A DNA stretch of 64,000 bases from Formosa undariae (GTDB taxonomy: Bacteria; Bacteroidota; Bacteroidia; Flavobacteriales; Flavobacteriaceae). Below are positions 7,559 through 18,600 of the stretch, in pieces. The translations under genes and the position numbers were made by a program. Each line of letters opens with the position of its first letter. The first letter of the stretch is position 1. The stretch covers positions 124,001 to 188,000 of the forward strand of contig NZ_JBHMEZ010000013.1 in NCBI RefSeq assembly GCF_042427615.1, read 5' to 3'. Under the pieces are notes generated by a model. It did not search any database, was not told where the DNA came from, and worked only from the letters and a program-made list of their open reading frames with translations.

Positions 7559-10153
7559 ATGAAACTTAACAGTCTTCGTATAAAATACTTCTTATCACTA
7601 TTACTGTGTTTATCTGTATTCACAATCAATGCACAAACAGATTTACTTAATGGCATAGAACCTAGTTCTCAAAATTTAGATTCGTTAAGCGTTAAGAAAC
7701 TAAAGGCGATTTCTTCTGTTAATCTTGTTCGGGAAATAGACAATGCGAATAGTGAACTTAAGCTAATTCAGAAAAAAACGCAAATTCCAACTAGCATAAT
7801 AAAAATTGATTCTGCGCATATCAAGCATTATCAATTTATATTACAGGAATCTAATACGGTCGAAAATTTTATGAAGGCTAATCCCAACCTTCAAAAAATA
7901 AACAACCTTATTACCAAATGGAACGGTTATAAAAAAACATTAACGGCATGGCAAACCTCTGTAAACGATCAGCAAGTTCGTAATTCAAGATTTGTAAGCG
8001 ATATTATTAATAAGGAAAAAATTTGGGGGTTAAGTTATCAAGATGCTTTAGACACCAGTGCTCCTGAAGAAATTTTAACGTCAATTAATACTGTATGGGA
8101 GAAAACAAAAGATACTAAAGCAGCTATTCTTAAAAACAATAACTACTACCTCGTACTCGAAACTAAAATAAACGAACAAATTAGCATTATAGAGCAAGTA
8201 ATGGATGAGTTGTTGACATTAAAGAACTCCGATGTTTACGATATTTTTCATCAACGCCACGCAGCGTTATGGCACATCTCTTTTACCGGAGAAAGCGAAG
8301 TACCAAGTGAAAGCGACGATGTAGAATCTATTAAAAACAATATTTCCACTACGTACAACTATTTAAGAGATCGTACTGGGGTACTCTTTTTTTACTTCAT
8401 TTTTATTGGTATTATAACCCTTTTTATTACGCGATTAAAAGCTGGATATTTGAATTTTCCGTTTAAAGAAAGATCAAAAACCTATAAAAAAGCTAAGGAC
8501 ATTATTCTAAATAAAAGCACCATTTGCATAGTGTTTTTATCTCTTTTGGTTTCTAAATCGATGTTCTCGAATACACCTAAGTTATTTATAGATATAACTA
8601 CGCTTCTTATACTTATCTGTGCTGTCCCGTTAATAAAACCCTATATGCACAAGAAATTTAAAGACATTATTTTCTTTGTCATTATATTCTTTATAATAAA
8701 TGCCACTAAATCTTATATATGGTTTTCGTCTTCGGTTTACAGAATTTATATCTTATTTGAAGCTTCACTATTAATCTATATGCTTTACAGATATACAAAT
8801 CCATATCTAGAAACCAAAAAATTAATAATAGATGGTTTTGGAAAATTACTCATTCGCTTAACGCCGGTAATCTATATTTTATGTATAATCTCTATAATTT
8901 CTAATATTTTCGGATATACTAATCTAACGGATATCACTTTAAAGATTAGTACACAAAGTGGAATAAGCACTACTTTTTTCTACAGTCTATTAATGGTCTT
9001 CAATGGCATTTCGTTAGGGCTAATAAACCGTCATTTTGGAGTAAAAAAAACGTATATCCCTACAGAACGCTGGGATATCGAAAAAATAACCTTAAAAGTT
9101 ACTAGAACCCTTATTGCAATTATTTGGACATTATACTTTCTTAATATTTTAGATGTATTAAGACCCATGATTGATATTATTCAGGATACGATTACAGAAC
9201 CCTACCAAATAGGTAGTTTAACCTTTACGCTAGAAGGTATTCTAGGTTTTATTTTTACTTTAATACTAACATATACGATAACAAAAATCATTTCATTTTT
9301 AATAAATGATGGCGATGGTGTTCTTCGTCTCTTAAAATTACCAAAAGGAATTCCTGCAGCTATTTCGTTAGTTATAAGATATTTTATTATGGCATTTGGT
9401 GCGGTTTTAGCCCTTGGTGCATTAGGTATCGATTTAAGCAAATTTAATTTAATGGCAGGAGCCTTAGGTTTGGGTATTGGTTTCGGATTACAAACAGTAA
9501 TTTCCAATTTTGTATCTGGTTTAATTTTAGTTTTTGAACGTCCTATTTTACCAGGAGATACCGTAGAAGTCAATAACTTATTAGGAACTGTAAACCGCAT
9601 AGGTGTGCGATCTTCGAGCATTAGCACCTTCGATGGCGCCGAAGTAGTAGTACCCAATAACAATTTAATTTCTAACGACTTAATAAACTGGACACTCTCC
9701 AACAATATTAAACGTATCGAAATCTTAATCGGAACCTCATACGATTCAGATCCCAACCGCGTCCTTGAAATTCTTACTGAAATTGCAAAAGATTATCAGT
9801 TTACTTTAAAAGACCCTGCTCCCAAAGCGCTTTTTAGCAATTTTGGGGATAGCTCGCTAAATTTTAGATTATTATTTTGGGTACATTACGAAATTGGTAT
9901 GCAATCTAAAAGTGATATTTCTATTAATATTTACAACAAATTTAAAGAAGAAGGCATTGAAATTCCGTTCCCACAACGTGATTTAAATGTGAGAAATATA
10001 CCTGAAAATTTGAATTTTAAATCGTTTCAAAATGAGTTTAAAGCACCTATTACTGAAGAACCTTTAAATAAGAATTTAGAAAAACCATTTATCGAACCTG
10101 TAAAAACAGATGTAGATTCTGATGATTCATCTAAAACCGACGACAGTAAATAG
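7559..10153 (+). CDS. Large mechanosensitive ion channel of the MscS family
   Basis: 864 residues. A signal peptide (residues 1-26) precedes a long periplasmic helical region of ~240 residues, then about ten transmembrane helices from ~270, and the MscS core at roughly 600-790. The pore helix is the glycine/alanine-rich GALGLGIGFGLQTVISN at ~630, followed by the beta domain FERPILPGDTVEV and the conserved VVVPNNNLI. The extended N-terminal sensor resembles the KefA/MscK class, but the length is smaller. It should release osmolytes on hypo-osmotic shock across the inner membrane. The C-terminal ~50 residues are charged (DSDDSSKTDDSK). A terminator follows 20 bases after the stop. Confidence 0.93.
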   Translation: MKLNSLRIKYFLSLLLCLSVFTINAQTDLLNGIEPSSQNLDSLSVKKLKAISSVNLVREIDNANSELKLIQKKTQIPTSIIKIDSAHIKHYQFILQESNTVENFMKANPNLQKINNLITKWNGYKKTLTAWQTSVNDQQVRNSRFVSDIINKEKIWGLSYQDALDTSAPEEILTSINTVWEKTKDTKAAILKNNNYYLVLETKINEQISIIEQVMDELLTLKNSDVYDIFHQRHAALWHISFTGESEVPSESDDVESIKNNISTTYNYLRDRTGVLFFYFIFIGIITLFITRLKAGYLNFPFKERSKTYKKAKDIILNKSTICIVFLSLLVSKSMFSNTPKLFIDITTLLILICAVPLIKPYMHKKFKDIIFFVIIFFIINATKSYIWFSSSVYRIYILFEASLLIYMLYRYTNPYLETKKLIIDGFGKLLIRLTPVIYILCIISIISNIFGYTNLTDITLKISTQSGISTTFFYSLLMVFNGISLGLINRHFGVKKTYIPTERWDIEKITLKVTRTLIAIIWTLYFLNILDVLRPMIDIIQDTITEPYQIGSLTFTLEGILGFIFTLILTYTITKIISFLINDGDGVLRLLKLPKGIPAAISLVIRYFIMAFGAVLALGALGIDLSKFNLMAGALGLGIGFGLQTVISNFVSGLILVFERPILPGDTVEVNNLLGTVNRIGVRSSSISTFDGAEVVVPNNNLISNDLINWTLSNNIKRIEILIGTSYDSDPNRVLEILTEIAKDYQFTLKDPAPKALFSNFGDSSLNFRLLFWVHYEIGMQSKSDISINIYNKFKEEGIEIPFPQRDLNVRNIPENLNFKSFQNEFKAPITEEPLNKNLEKPFIEPVKTDVDSDDSSKTDDSK

Positions 10154-10170
10154 AATACAATTCTAGGCAT

Positions 10171-10213
10171 AAAGAAAGCGAGATTTAGAATTATCCAAAT
10201 CTCGCTTCTTTGT
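10171..10213. terminator. Terminator after the MscS channel gene
   Basis: AGCGAGATTT (10177-10186) pairs with AAATCTCGCT (10197-10206) across a 10-base loop, extended by A/T pairs and followed by a short T-rich run. Confidence 0.75.
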
Positions 10214-10261
10214 TATATTTTTTAAAACTGAATTTAATGGTAGTTTAAACAAAGCCCTATC

Positions 10262-10287
10262 TTCCTGATTCTTGATTCTTGATTCTA
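10262..10287. repeat. Short direct repeat of GATTCTT
   Basis: The heptamer-like unit gattctt occurs three times in a row just before the end of mpl, in a TTCTTGATTCTTGATTC pattern. Likely slippage-derived; no function visible. Confidence 0.5.
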
Positions 10288-10314
10288 AAAGCGAAGCAAT
10301 CTTTGTTCTTGAAT

Positions 10315-11670
10315 CTATTTAATCAGAGACTTCACATCGTCGAAATCTAACCCACCATAATTCCCTGAACTCATCAATAACAAGGATGTATTCTCGAAAT
10401 TCTGCTCGAATAAAAAGGTTTTAAAATCTTCTGGATTGGTGTAGATAATTAAATCGTCTCGCTCGAAAGCTGAAGCGATTTGTGCTTCGGTTACAGTATC
10501 TAATTTTTTAATCTCTACGGCATGCGGAGAATAGAATACCACAGCGACATCGGCAGCATCTAAAGTCCCTTTATACTCCTTTAGAAATTCAGCATTTAAA
10601 CTGCTATAGGTATGTAATTCTAGACATGCTACTAGTTTTCTGTTTTCAAACTGTTCTTTTACAGCTTTGGTAGTCGCTTCCACTTTACTTGGCGAATGTG
10701 CAAAATCTTTAAAAGCAATACTATTTTGCCCTTCCGCTATTTTTTCAAGACGCTTACTTGCCCCTTTAAATGTAGAAATGGCTTCGTAGAAATCGTCTTC
10801 ATCAATTCCCATATGCTGACAAATCCACTTTGCACCTCCCAAATTATTTAGATTATGCTTTCCAAACACTTCGATTGGCAACGGACCTTCTGCTGTTTCT
10901 AATAAGGTTTCCCCATCTTCAACAGTATACTCAGGTGTATGATAAGGTAATTTTCTAATCGGATTCACAGACGCTTCAACAACACGTTTTACAGCTTCGT
11001 CTTCTTCATTATAAGTAATGCTTCCTCCGCTTACTATACTATTTACAAAAATCTGGAACTGTTCTTCGTAATTCTCATACGTTGGAAACACATTAATATG
11101 ATCCCAAGCAATACCACTTAACAGGGCAATGTTTGGTTTGTACAAATGAAATTTAGGCCGTCGGTCTATAGGCGAACTTAAATACTCATCGCCTTCTAAC
11201 ACTATAAAATCATTGTCGTCGGTAAGTTTTACCATCACATCAAAACCTTCTAATTGCGCACCAACCATATAATCGACATCGCGGTCATGATATTCCATAA
11301 CATGTAAAATCATTGAGGTAATTGTTGTTTTTCCATGACTTCCACCAATAACTACACGCGTTTTATTTTTAGATTGTTCGTATAAAAATTCAGGATAACT
11401 GTAAATTTTAATCCCCAATTCTTGAGCTTCTAACAACTCCGGGTTATCGGCTTTGGCATGCATTCCTAAAACCACAGCATCTAAATCGGTTGTAATTTTT
11501 TTTGGAAACCACCCGAAAGATTCCGGTAATAATCCTTTTGTTTGTAATCTTGATTTAGAAGGTTCGAAAATCACATCGTCACTTCCTGTTACCTGATATC
11601 CTTTGTTATGTAAGGCCAAGGCTAAATTGTGCATCGCACTTCCGCCAATGGCTATAAAATGTACATTCAT
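10315..11670 (-). CDS. mpl: UDP-N-acetylmuramate:L-Ala-gamma-D-Glu-meso-DAP ligase (murein recycling)
   Basis: Mur-ligase family protein of 451 residues. The N-terminal Rossmann motif IAIGGSAMHNLA (residues 6-17) is the Mpl variant rather than MurC's GIGG(I/V)GM; the ATP loop is GGSHGKTT at 109-116, followed by EGDEY and the C-terminal domain with FKDFAHSPSKVEATTKAV. Mpl attaches recovered murein tripeptide to UDP-MurNAc in the cytoplasm, saving de novo synthesis. I chose the ATG at 11670 (NVHFIAIGG), discarding 10 upstream residues. A near-consensus box (TATATTTA on the minus strand) lies ~20 bases upstream. MurC cannot be fully excluded by sequence reading, but the N-terminal motif favours Mpl. 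Confidence 0.9.
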   Translation of the reverse strand: MNVHFIAIGGSAMHNLALALHNKGYQVTGSDDVIFEPSKSRLQTKGLLPESFGWFPKKITTDLDAVVLGMHAKADNPELLEAQELGIKIYSYPEFLYEQSKNKTRVVIGGSHGKTTITSMILHVMEYHDRDVDYMVGAQLEGFDVMVKLTDDNDFIVLEGDEYLSSPIDRRPKFHLYKPNIALLSGIAWDHINVFPTYENYEEQFQIFVNSIVSGGSITYNEEDEAVKRVVEASVNPIRKLPYHTPEYTVEDGETLLETAEGPLPIEVFGKHNLNNLGGAKWICQHMGIDEDDFYEAISTFKGASKRLEKIAEGQNSIAFKDFAHSPSKVEATTKAVKEQFENRKLVACLELHTYSSLNAEFLKEYKGTLDAADVAVVFYSPHAVEIKKLDTVTEAQIASAFERDDLIIYTNPEDFKTFLFEQNFENTSLLLMSSGNYGGLDFDDVKSLIK

Positions 11671-11724
11671 AAACTTATTTTGAAGACCGTAAATATACAC
11701 GTTTTAGTACGTTTTTCTGAAAGA

Positions 11725-12471
11725 TTATTGGGTAATCTCTTCTAATTTTTGCTGAAGTTCTTCGGCTTTTAATCGTTCAAACCCCATCTCTAAAACAACA
11801 ATAGCTTTATCTTTCTGGTCTCGATTTAAATAAAATTCAGTAAGAGCCATATAACAGGTTTTCGAACCGCCAATAGCTACAGCTTGTTTGTAAAACTGTT
11901 CTGCTTGTTTAAAGTCTTCATCTTTGTTGTAGAGATAGCCTTTTGCGAGATAGCCATCTACTTTAGACAATGATTCTAATTGGTTGGCATACATTATGGC
12001 TTTTGAAGTGCTCCCACCAAGAACAGTGGGTAATTCCATATAAATTTTCACTAAAGCCCAACGGGTTTCTATATGATTTGCATCTAATTCTGAGGCTTCA
12101 ATACATTCTGATTTCGCCTCCAAAATCAACGGAATAGCCATAAGTTTATTTACCGATAAAGCTTTCATTGCTAAAGCTCCTCCATATTTATAATGATAAT
12201 TAGCAACTTCAGGATATAAATCAACTAAACCTTTATATTGAGTAATTGCAGCATCCCAATCTTTTGTATGGCTATAGGCATCGCCTAACAATTCGACCGA
12301 CTTAGATTGGTCTTCCGAGAATCCATCAGTTAGTGGTTCTAAAATTGAAATGACCTTAGTGTAGTTTCCTTTATCAAAATACGTCTGCGCCTCAGAGAAA
12401 CGCGTTTGCGAATACAGCAACTGCGGAAGTCCTAAAAGAATTACAAAAGAGTAAACGTAACGAAATTTCAT
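11725..12471 (-). CDS. Secreted tetratricopeptide-repeat protein
   Basis: 248 residues with an N-terminal signal peptide ending near YSQ (residues 1-22), followed by several TPR-like helical pairs (EAQTYFDKGNYTKVISILEPL; WDAAITQYKGLVDLYPE; FKQAEQFYKQAVAIGG; KDKAIVVLEMGFERL). Probably a periplasmic scaffold protein; no catalytic motif. A perfect minus-strand -7 box ends four bases before the ATG, predicting a leaderless transcript. mpl lies 54 bases downstream and may be co-transcribed. Confidence 0.85.
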   Translation of the reverse strand: MKFRYVYSFVILLGLPQLLYSQTRFSEAQTYFDKGNYTKVISILEPLTDGFSEDQSKSVELLGDAYSHTKDWDAAITQYKGLVDLYPEVANYHYKYGGALAMKALSVNKLMAIPLILEAKSECIEASELDANHIETRWALVKIYMELPTVLGGSTSKAIMYANQLESLSKVDGYLAKGYLYNKDEDFKQAEQFYKQAVAIGGSKTCYMALTEFYLNRDQKDKAIVVLEMGFERLKAEELQQKLEEITQ

Positions 12472-12475
12472 AACG

Positions 12476-12483
12476 CAAAAATA
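12476..12483 (-). promoter_or_regulatory. -7 promoter box (TATTTTTG, minus strand) of the TPR gene
   Basis: Plus-strand CAAAAATA is a perfect TAnnTTTG on the minus strand, with four bases between it and the ATG ending at 12471; leaderless architecture as for rarA. Confidence 0.6.
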
Positions 12484-12625
12484 ACGATTAATCGCTTCCT
12501 TTTATCTAATTCTTAAAACACAAACCACTAAAAAAAGAGTAACTTTCTCATTTAAACTCAAATTGGAACTGTTTTTGATTTCAACCTAATAATCAAACAG
12601 CATACGCATTAACCAATATCTCGAT

Positions 12626-15600
12626 ATGAAATTTATAAAGCCCCTAATTTTAAGCCTAATTTTCACAAATAGCATACTGGCACAACAACCCAATTTTGAA
12701 AGCTTATGGTATGAAGTCGAAAAATTAGAGCTTACAGATTTACCAAAATCGGCATTGGAGAAGGTTGAAAATATTGACAAACTTGCAATTAAATACAACA
12801 ATCAACCTCAGCACATTAAGTCGATGTTGTACAAGAGCAAATTTGCTTTGGTACTCGAAGAAGACGCTCAACTTAGTATTATAAACAACTTTAAATCTGA
12901 AATAGCCAAAAGCAAAGCGCCAACAAAAAACATATTAGAAAGCATGTTGGCCAATTTATATTGGGATTACTTTAAGCAAAACCGCTATAAGTTTTACAAC
13001 CGGACGAGAACTGAAGAAAAAATAGATAAAACTGATTTTAGAACTTGGGATTTAAGCACCCTTTATGAAGATATTCAGTTACATTTTCAAAATAGTTTAG
13101 CTAATGAAACGGTCTTAAAACAAACTCCTATAGATGATTTTTCCGATATATTATTAGAACAGAAAGATTCTAAAATTTTTCGTCCAACACTATACGATTT
13201 ACTAAACCATAATGCACTAGCCTTTTTTAAAAGCACAGATCGTAACATTACTAAACCTGCTTATAAATTTGAAATAGATGACTCCAAATTACTAAGTCCT
13301 GCTCATGAGTTTTCTAAATCAAAACTAGAAACAAAGGACTCATTGTCGCTAGAATTTCAGGCATTAAAAATCTATCAAAATTTAATCATTTTTCATCTAA
13401 AAGATAAAAACACAGAAGCCTTAGTAACTGTAGATATCGAACGCTTATTATTTATAAAAGACAAAGCTGTTTTCGAAAAATCTGACGAATTATTTATGCA
13501 AGTCTTACGTGATTACAGTAAAAAGTATAACAATACATTGGCAAGTGCATACTACGATTTCGAACTAGCCAAAATGATAAAAACCCAAGGAGACAGCTAC
13601 AGTCCAGAATCGAATACAGAGGTAAGGTGGAAATTAAAAGACGCCCTAGCGTTGTGCGATTCTGTTATTTCTAAATTTCCTAACAGTAAAATAGCAGAAC
13701 ACTGTAAACTTTTAAAATCAGAAATATTACGTCCTAAAGTTTCTATTAGAAACGAATTAATACTACCTACCTGTACTAAATCTAGATTCTTAATCACATA
13801 TAAAAACACTGAGCACTTAGATTTTAAAGCTGCAAAAATAAGTCATAATGCATTTGAAACCTTCAATGACTATTATACCACAAAAGACAAGGACAGTTTT
13901 GCAAGTACCTTACAATTTAATAAAACGTGGACAGCCGATTTAAAAACCGAAAACGACTACCAAGAACACAAAACCGAGATTATAACTCCCGAATTTGATA
14001 ATGGTATTTACTTAATTACGATTACAGATACTGCTTCAAAAACTATAGAATACACAACGCTACAGGTTTCTAATATTGCGATTGTAAGAAAAGAAAATTC
14101 TAAATATATTATTTTTCAGGCTATTGATAGAAATATGGGAAAGCCATTTATTAATGCTGAAGTGACTATAAATTACAGATTCGATAACGTTAAGAAAAAA
14201 ACAGAAAAAGAATATACCGATGCCTACGGAAATGTAAAAATTCGGAAAACGACAAGACGCGAATATGCACGTTTTGATTTAGTTTTTAATACTGGAAATG
14301 ACACAGCCTATTTCGATAATTTTTATTTAAATTATTACGATAACAGAGAGAAAAACACTAACAAAACAACTTATAATTCCTTTGTCTTTACCGACCGAAG
14401 TATATATCGTCCAGGCCAAACCGTGTATTTTAAAGCCATTGGTATGAAAACAAAAAATGGGGTGAATGCCGTTTTAGAGAACAAAAATGTAACCGCCACA
14501 TTATACAATAATAATTACGAAGAAGTCAATAAACAAAGCTTTACAACGAATGCATTTGGTTCAATTCATGGGGAGTTTATCTTGCCAAACTCAGGTTTAA
14601 ACGGACAGTATCATATTCAAATAAACACAGGTTCTAATAGCATTAACATGCTTTCTAGAGCTTATTTTAATGTAGAAGATTATAAACGGCCAACGTTTGA
14701 AGCTAATTTCAAGCCTGTAACTGAAACCTATACCGTAAACGATTCGATCACAATTAACGGAGAAGCGCTTGCATTTACAGGGAGCAACATTACAAACGCT
14801 AATGTTGTATATCGCGTAAAACGGATGGTAGATTTACCATATAGGTATTACAGAACGCAACCTATAAATTACAGTGAACCGCAAGAAATCGCGCATGGAG
14901 AAAGCCAAACAGATGATTCTGGAAATTTCAAAATCCATTTTAAAGCGATAGCTAACCTGGACTTCAGTAAAAAAGACTTACCTGTTTTTCGTTATGAAGT
15001 CACAGCCGATATCACAGATATTAATGGAGAAACACGTTCTACCTCAACTACTATTTCTGTAGGTTACCACACAGTAAAAGTGCAATTACAGGTTGATAAC
15101 AAATTAGACAAAAAAGCTAAAACCAATCAAATTAGTATATATACAACTAATTTAAATGGACAATTTACACCTGTTACAGGAACTCTAAAAATATATAAAT
15201 TACAAGCTCCAAATCAGGTGTTACGTGAACGCCCATGGTCTGCACCAGATTATCAAGTTATTGATAAAACCACTTTTAACTCACTTTTCCCTAACGAGGC
15301 CTATACCAATGAAGACAAACCTGAAAATTGGAAAAAAGGAACTCTTGTTTTAGAAGAGACTATAAATACGGCAAATACGAAATCGATTCTTCTTAATAAA
15401 ACAAGGCGATGGGAATCAGGAAAATACACGGCTATTTTTGAAAGTAAAGACAAACATAATCAGATTATAGAAGATGAAACACCTTTTGAGTTATATAGCT
15501 TAGATGATAAAACTGTTTCAGATCATGGAATATTTGAAATAAAAACTAATAAGTCCGAATATAATCCTGATGATGTTGCAGAAATAACCTTAGCTTCTGC

Positions 15601-18600
15601 TGCAGAAAACATAGTTATTACTTTAGAGGTTGAGAAGAATCACGAGGTTTTTGAGCGACATACTATTACCCTAAACCAGGATAAGAAAACAATTAAGATT
15701 CCCGTATCGAAATCAGATTTAGGCGGATTTGCAATTCATTATAGCTATGCTGTCTTTAATACGTTTAAAACCGGCACAGTAAATATAAGAGTACCCTATC
15801 CGAAAACAGATTTACAGATTGAAACTAAAACATTCCGAGACAAAATACAGCCGGGAGAAAAAGAAACATGGAGTTTTAAAATATCTGGACCTCAAGGCGA
15901 AAAGGTAACGGCAGAAGTTCTTGCAAGCATGTACGATACTTCTTTAGATCAGTTTATTGCGCACAGTTGGAGTATAAACTCGACTTATAAACCTATGTAT
16001 TATTCTTACAACAACTGGAGAGCTAACGAGGCCTTTGGGACTAATTATTCAAATTTAAATTTTAATATATCAGACTTAAACATAATCCCTCAAGGTTTTG
16101 ATTCCTTAGATGCATTTGGTTTTAATTTCAACGGAAACAATTGGGCGAATAGGCAATATTTAATGCGTATTCAAATAAAAAATATAGCAGAGTATAATGA
16201 TTCTATTCCCGCAGGATATATTCACGGTACAGTATTAGACGCTATGGGCTCGCCTCTTCCAGGTGTAAACATCGTTATTAAAGGAAGTACTGAAGGCACA
16301 CAAACCGATTTTGATGGAAAATTCGTCATCAAAGCAAATGATAAAGACACTATTACCCTAAGTTATATTGGGTTTTTAACCTCAGAATTTAATGTAGATC
16401 ATAAAAACACATTTGTAATTCGCATGGCAGAAGATAGTGCGTCTTTAGATGAAGTTGTGGTAATGGGTTATGGTACTCAACGCAAAAAAAGTATAACTGG
16501 GTCAGTCTCTGATGTAGAAAATGTGTCCAATGAAACGGAAATTGATGAAACTGTAATGGAAAAGGTACAAGTACCATTTTCTATTCGTGGTATTGGTTCA
16601 GAAGATAACGAAGGCATAGCACCACTTTATATTATTGATGGCGTAGTTTCTGAAACAAATGATCTTAATAAAGACGACATTTTAAAGCTTGAAGTCTTAA
16701 AACCAAATGAAGCAACTGCTCTTTATGGAGTTGCAGGAGCAAACGGCGTCATTATCATTACAACCAAAAACGGTTCTAAATTTAACGACGTAAAAATCAG
16801 AAAAAATCTAAAAGAAACCGCTTTCTTCTTTCCACAGTTACAAACCAATAGCGACGGCGAAGTTAGTTTTAGTTTTACTTCGCCTGAAGCATTAACCCAA
16901 TGGAAACTACAACTTTTGGCGCATACATCGACTATGCAAAGTGCAGAACGCACATTAACAACCGTAACTCAAAAAGAATTGATGGTTCAGCCAAATGCTC
17001 CTCGATTTTTACGTCATGGCGATGCAATTACCATTAGTAGTAAAATAATAAATCTGTCTGACAAACAATTAGAAGGTGAAGCCATTTTACAACTTTTCGA
17101 TGCGGTTACCAATGCACCTATAGATATAAATTTAGAAAACACAAATGCAGTAAAATCTTTTACTGTAGACACCAACAACAATACACAAGTCTCTTGGACT
17201 CTTAAAATTCCAGAAACTGTCGATGCTGTGCAATATAAAATCATTGCCAAAGCAGGAACATTTAGCGATGGTGAGCAAAATGTTTTACCCGTGTTATCTA
17301 ACCGTATGTTGGTTACCGAAAGTATACCCATGTGGGTAAACGGCAATGAATCGCGTACCTTCCAATTAGATAAATTAAAAAACAACACGTCTAAGACATT
17401 AAAACATCACAAACTTACTTTAGAGATTACGTCTAATCCAGCTTGGTATGCCATTCAAGCCTTACCGTATATTATTGAGTATCCGTTTGACTGTAACGAA
17501 CAAATATTTTCTCGTTTTTATGGGAATGCCTTAGCGAGTCACATAGTGAATTCTAATCCGAGGATTCAAGAGGTATTTAATTTATGGGCTTCAAAAGATG
17601 CGTTGATAAGTAATCTTGAGAAGAACGACGAATTAAAATCGATTCTTATTGAGGAAACGCCTTGGCTGCGTGACGCCCAAAGTGAAACGGAGCAAAAGAA
17701 ACGTATTGGCTTATTATTCGATATGAATACCATGAGTGCTAAAATGCAAGTCACGCTTCAAAAACTGGAAAGTAATCAGTTAGGTTCTGGCGCTTGGCCT
17801 TGGTTTGCTGGCGGACGCGAAAACAGATACATCACACAACATATCGTTACAGGTTTCGGACATTTACAACACTTGGGTGTAGATACTAAAGATTCGAAAA
17901 ACATGATATCTAAGGCTCTTAAATTCACCGATGCCGAATTTATAGAAACCTATAAAGACATTGCTAAATACAATGCAAAACCAGATTATGACGCTTATCA
18001 TTTAAACAACATACAGTTGCATTATTTATATATGAGGAGTTTCTATTCTGAAAACAAACCTTCTGAAGAGCTTCAAAATATCATTAATTATTATAGCACT
18101 CAAATTAAAACATATTGGACAAAAGGTTCGTTATATAACAAAGGCTTAATGGCTTTAATAGCGCAGCGTTCAGGAGATAAAAAAACTGCAACTGCCATTA
18201 TTAAATCTTTAAAAGAAAATAGTATCACCAATAATGAATTGGGTATGTATTGGAAAGCCAACACAGCATCGTGGTATTGGTACGAATCGCCAATCGAAAC
18301 TCAATCGTTATTAATTGAAGCCTTTTCGGAAATTGAAAAGGACACGAAAACCATAGATAATTTAACAAAATGGTTATTAAAAAACAAACAGACCAATCGT
18401 TGGTCTACTACAAAATCTACCACAGATGCTGTATATGCTATTTTATTAAAAGGTAGCGACTGGTTATCGGTTACAGAATCTTTAGATATCACGGTTGGCG
18501 GACAACCAATTCCTGAAGATAAATTAAAAGATACTAAAGTTGAAGCAGGCACAGGTTACTTTAAAACCACTTGGACTGCCGATGAGATTACACCTGAATT

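Noticed and set aside
9202..9756. 184-residue antisense frame inside the MscS gene
   Set aside because: Shadow of the channel's strong codon pattern; low-complexity residues (K, P, S-rich) and no support.
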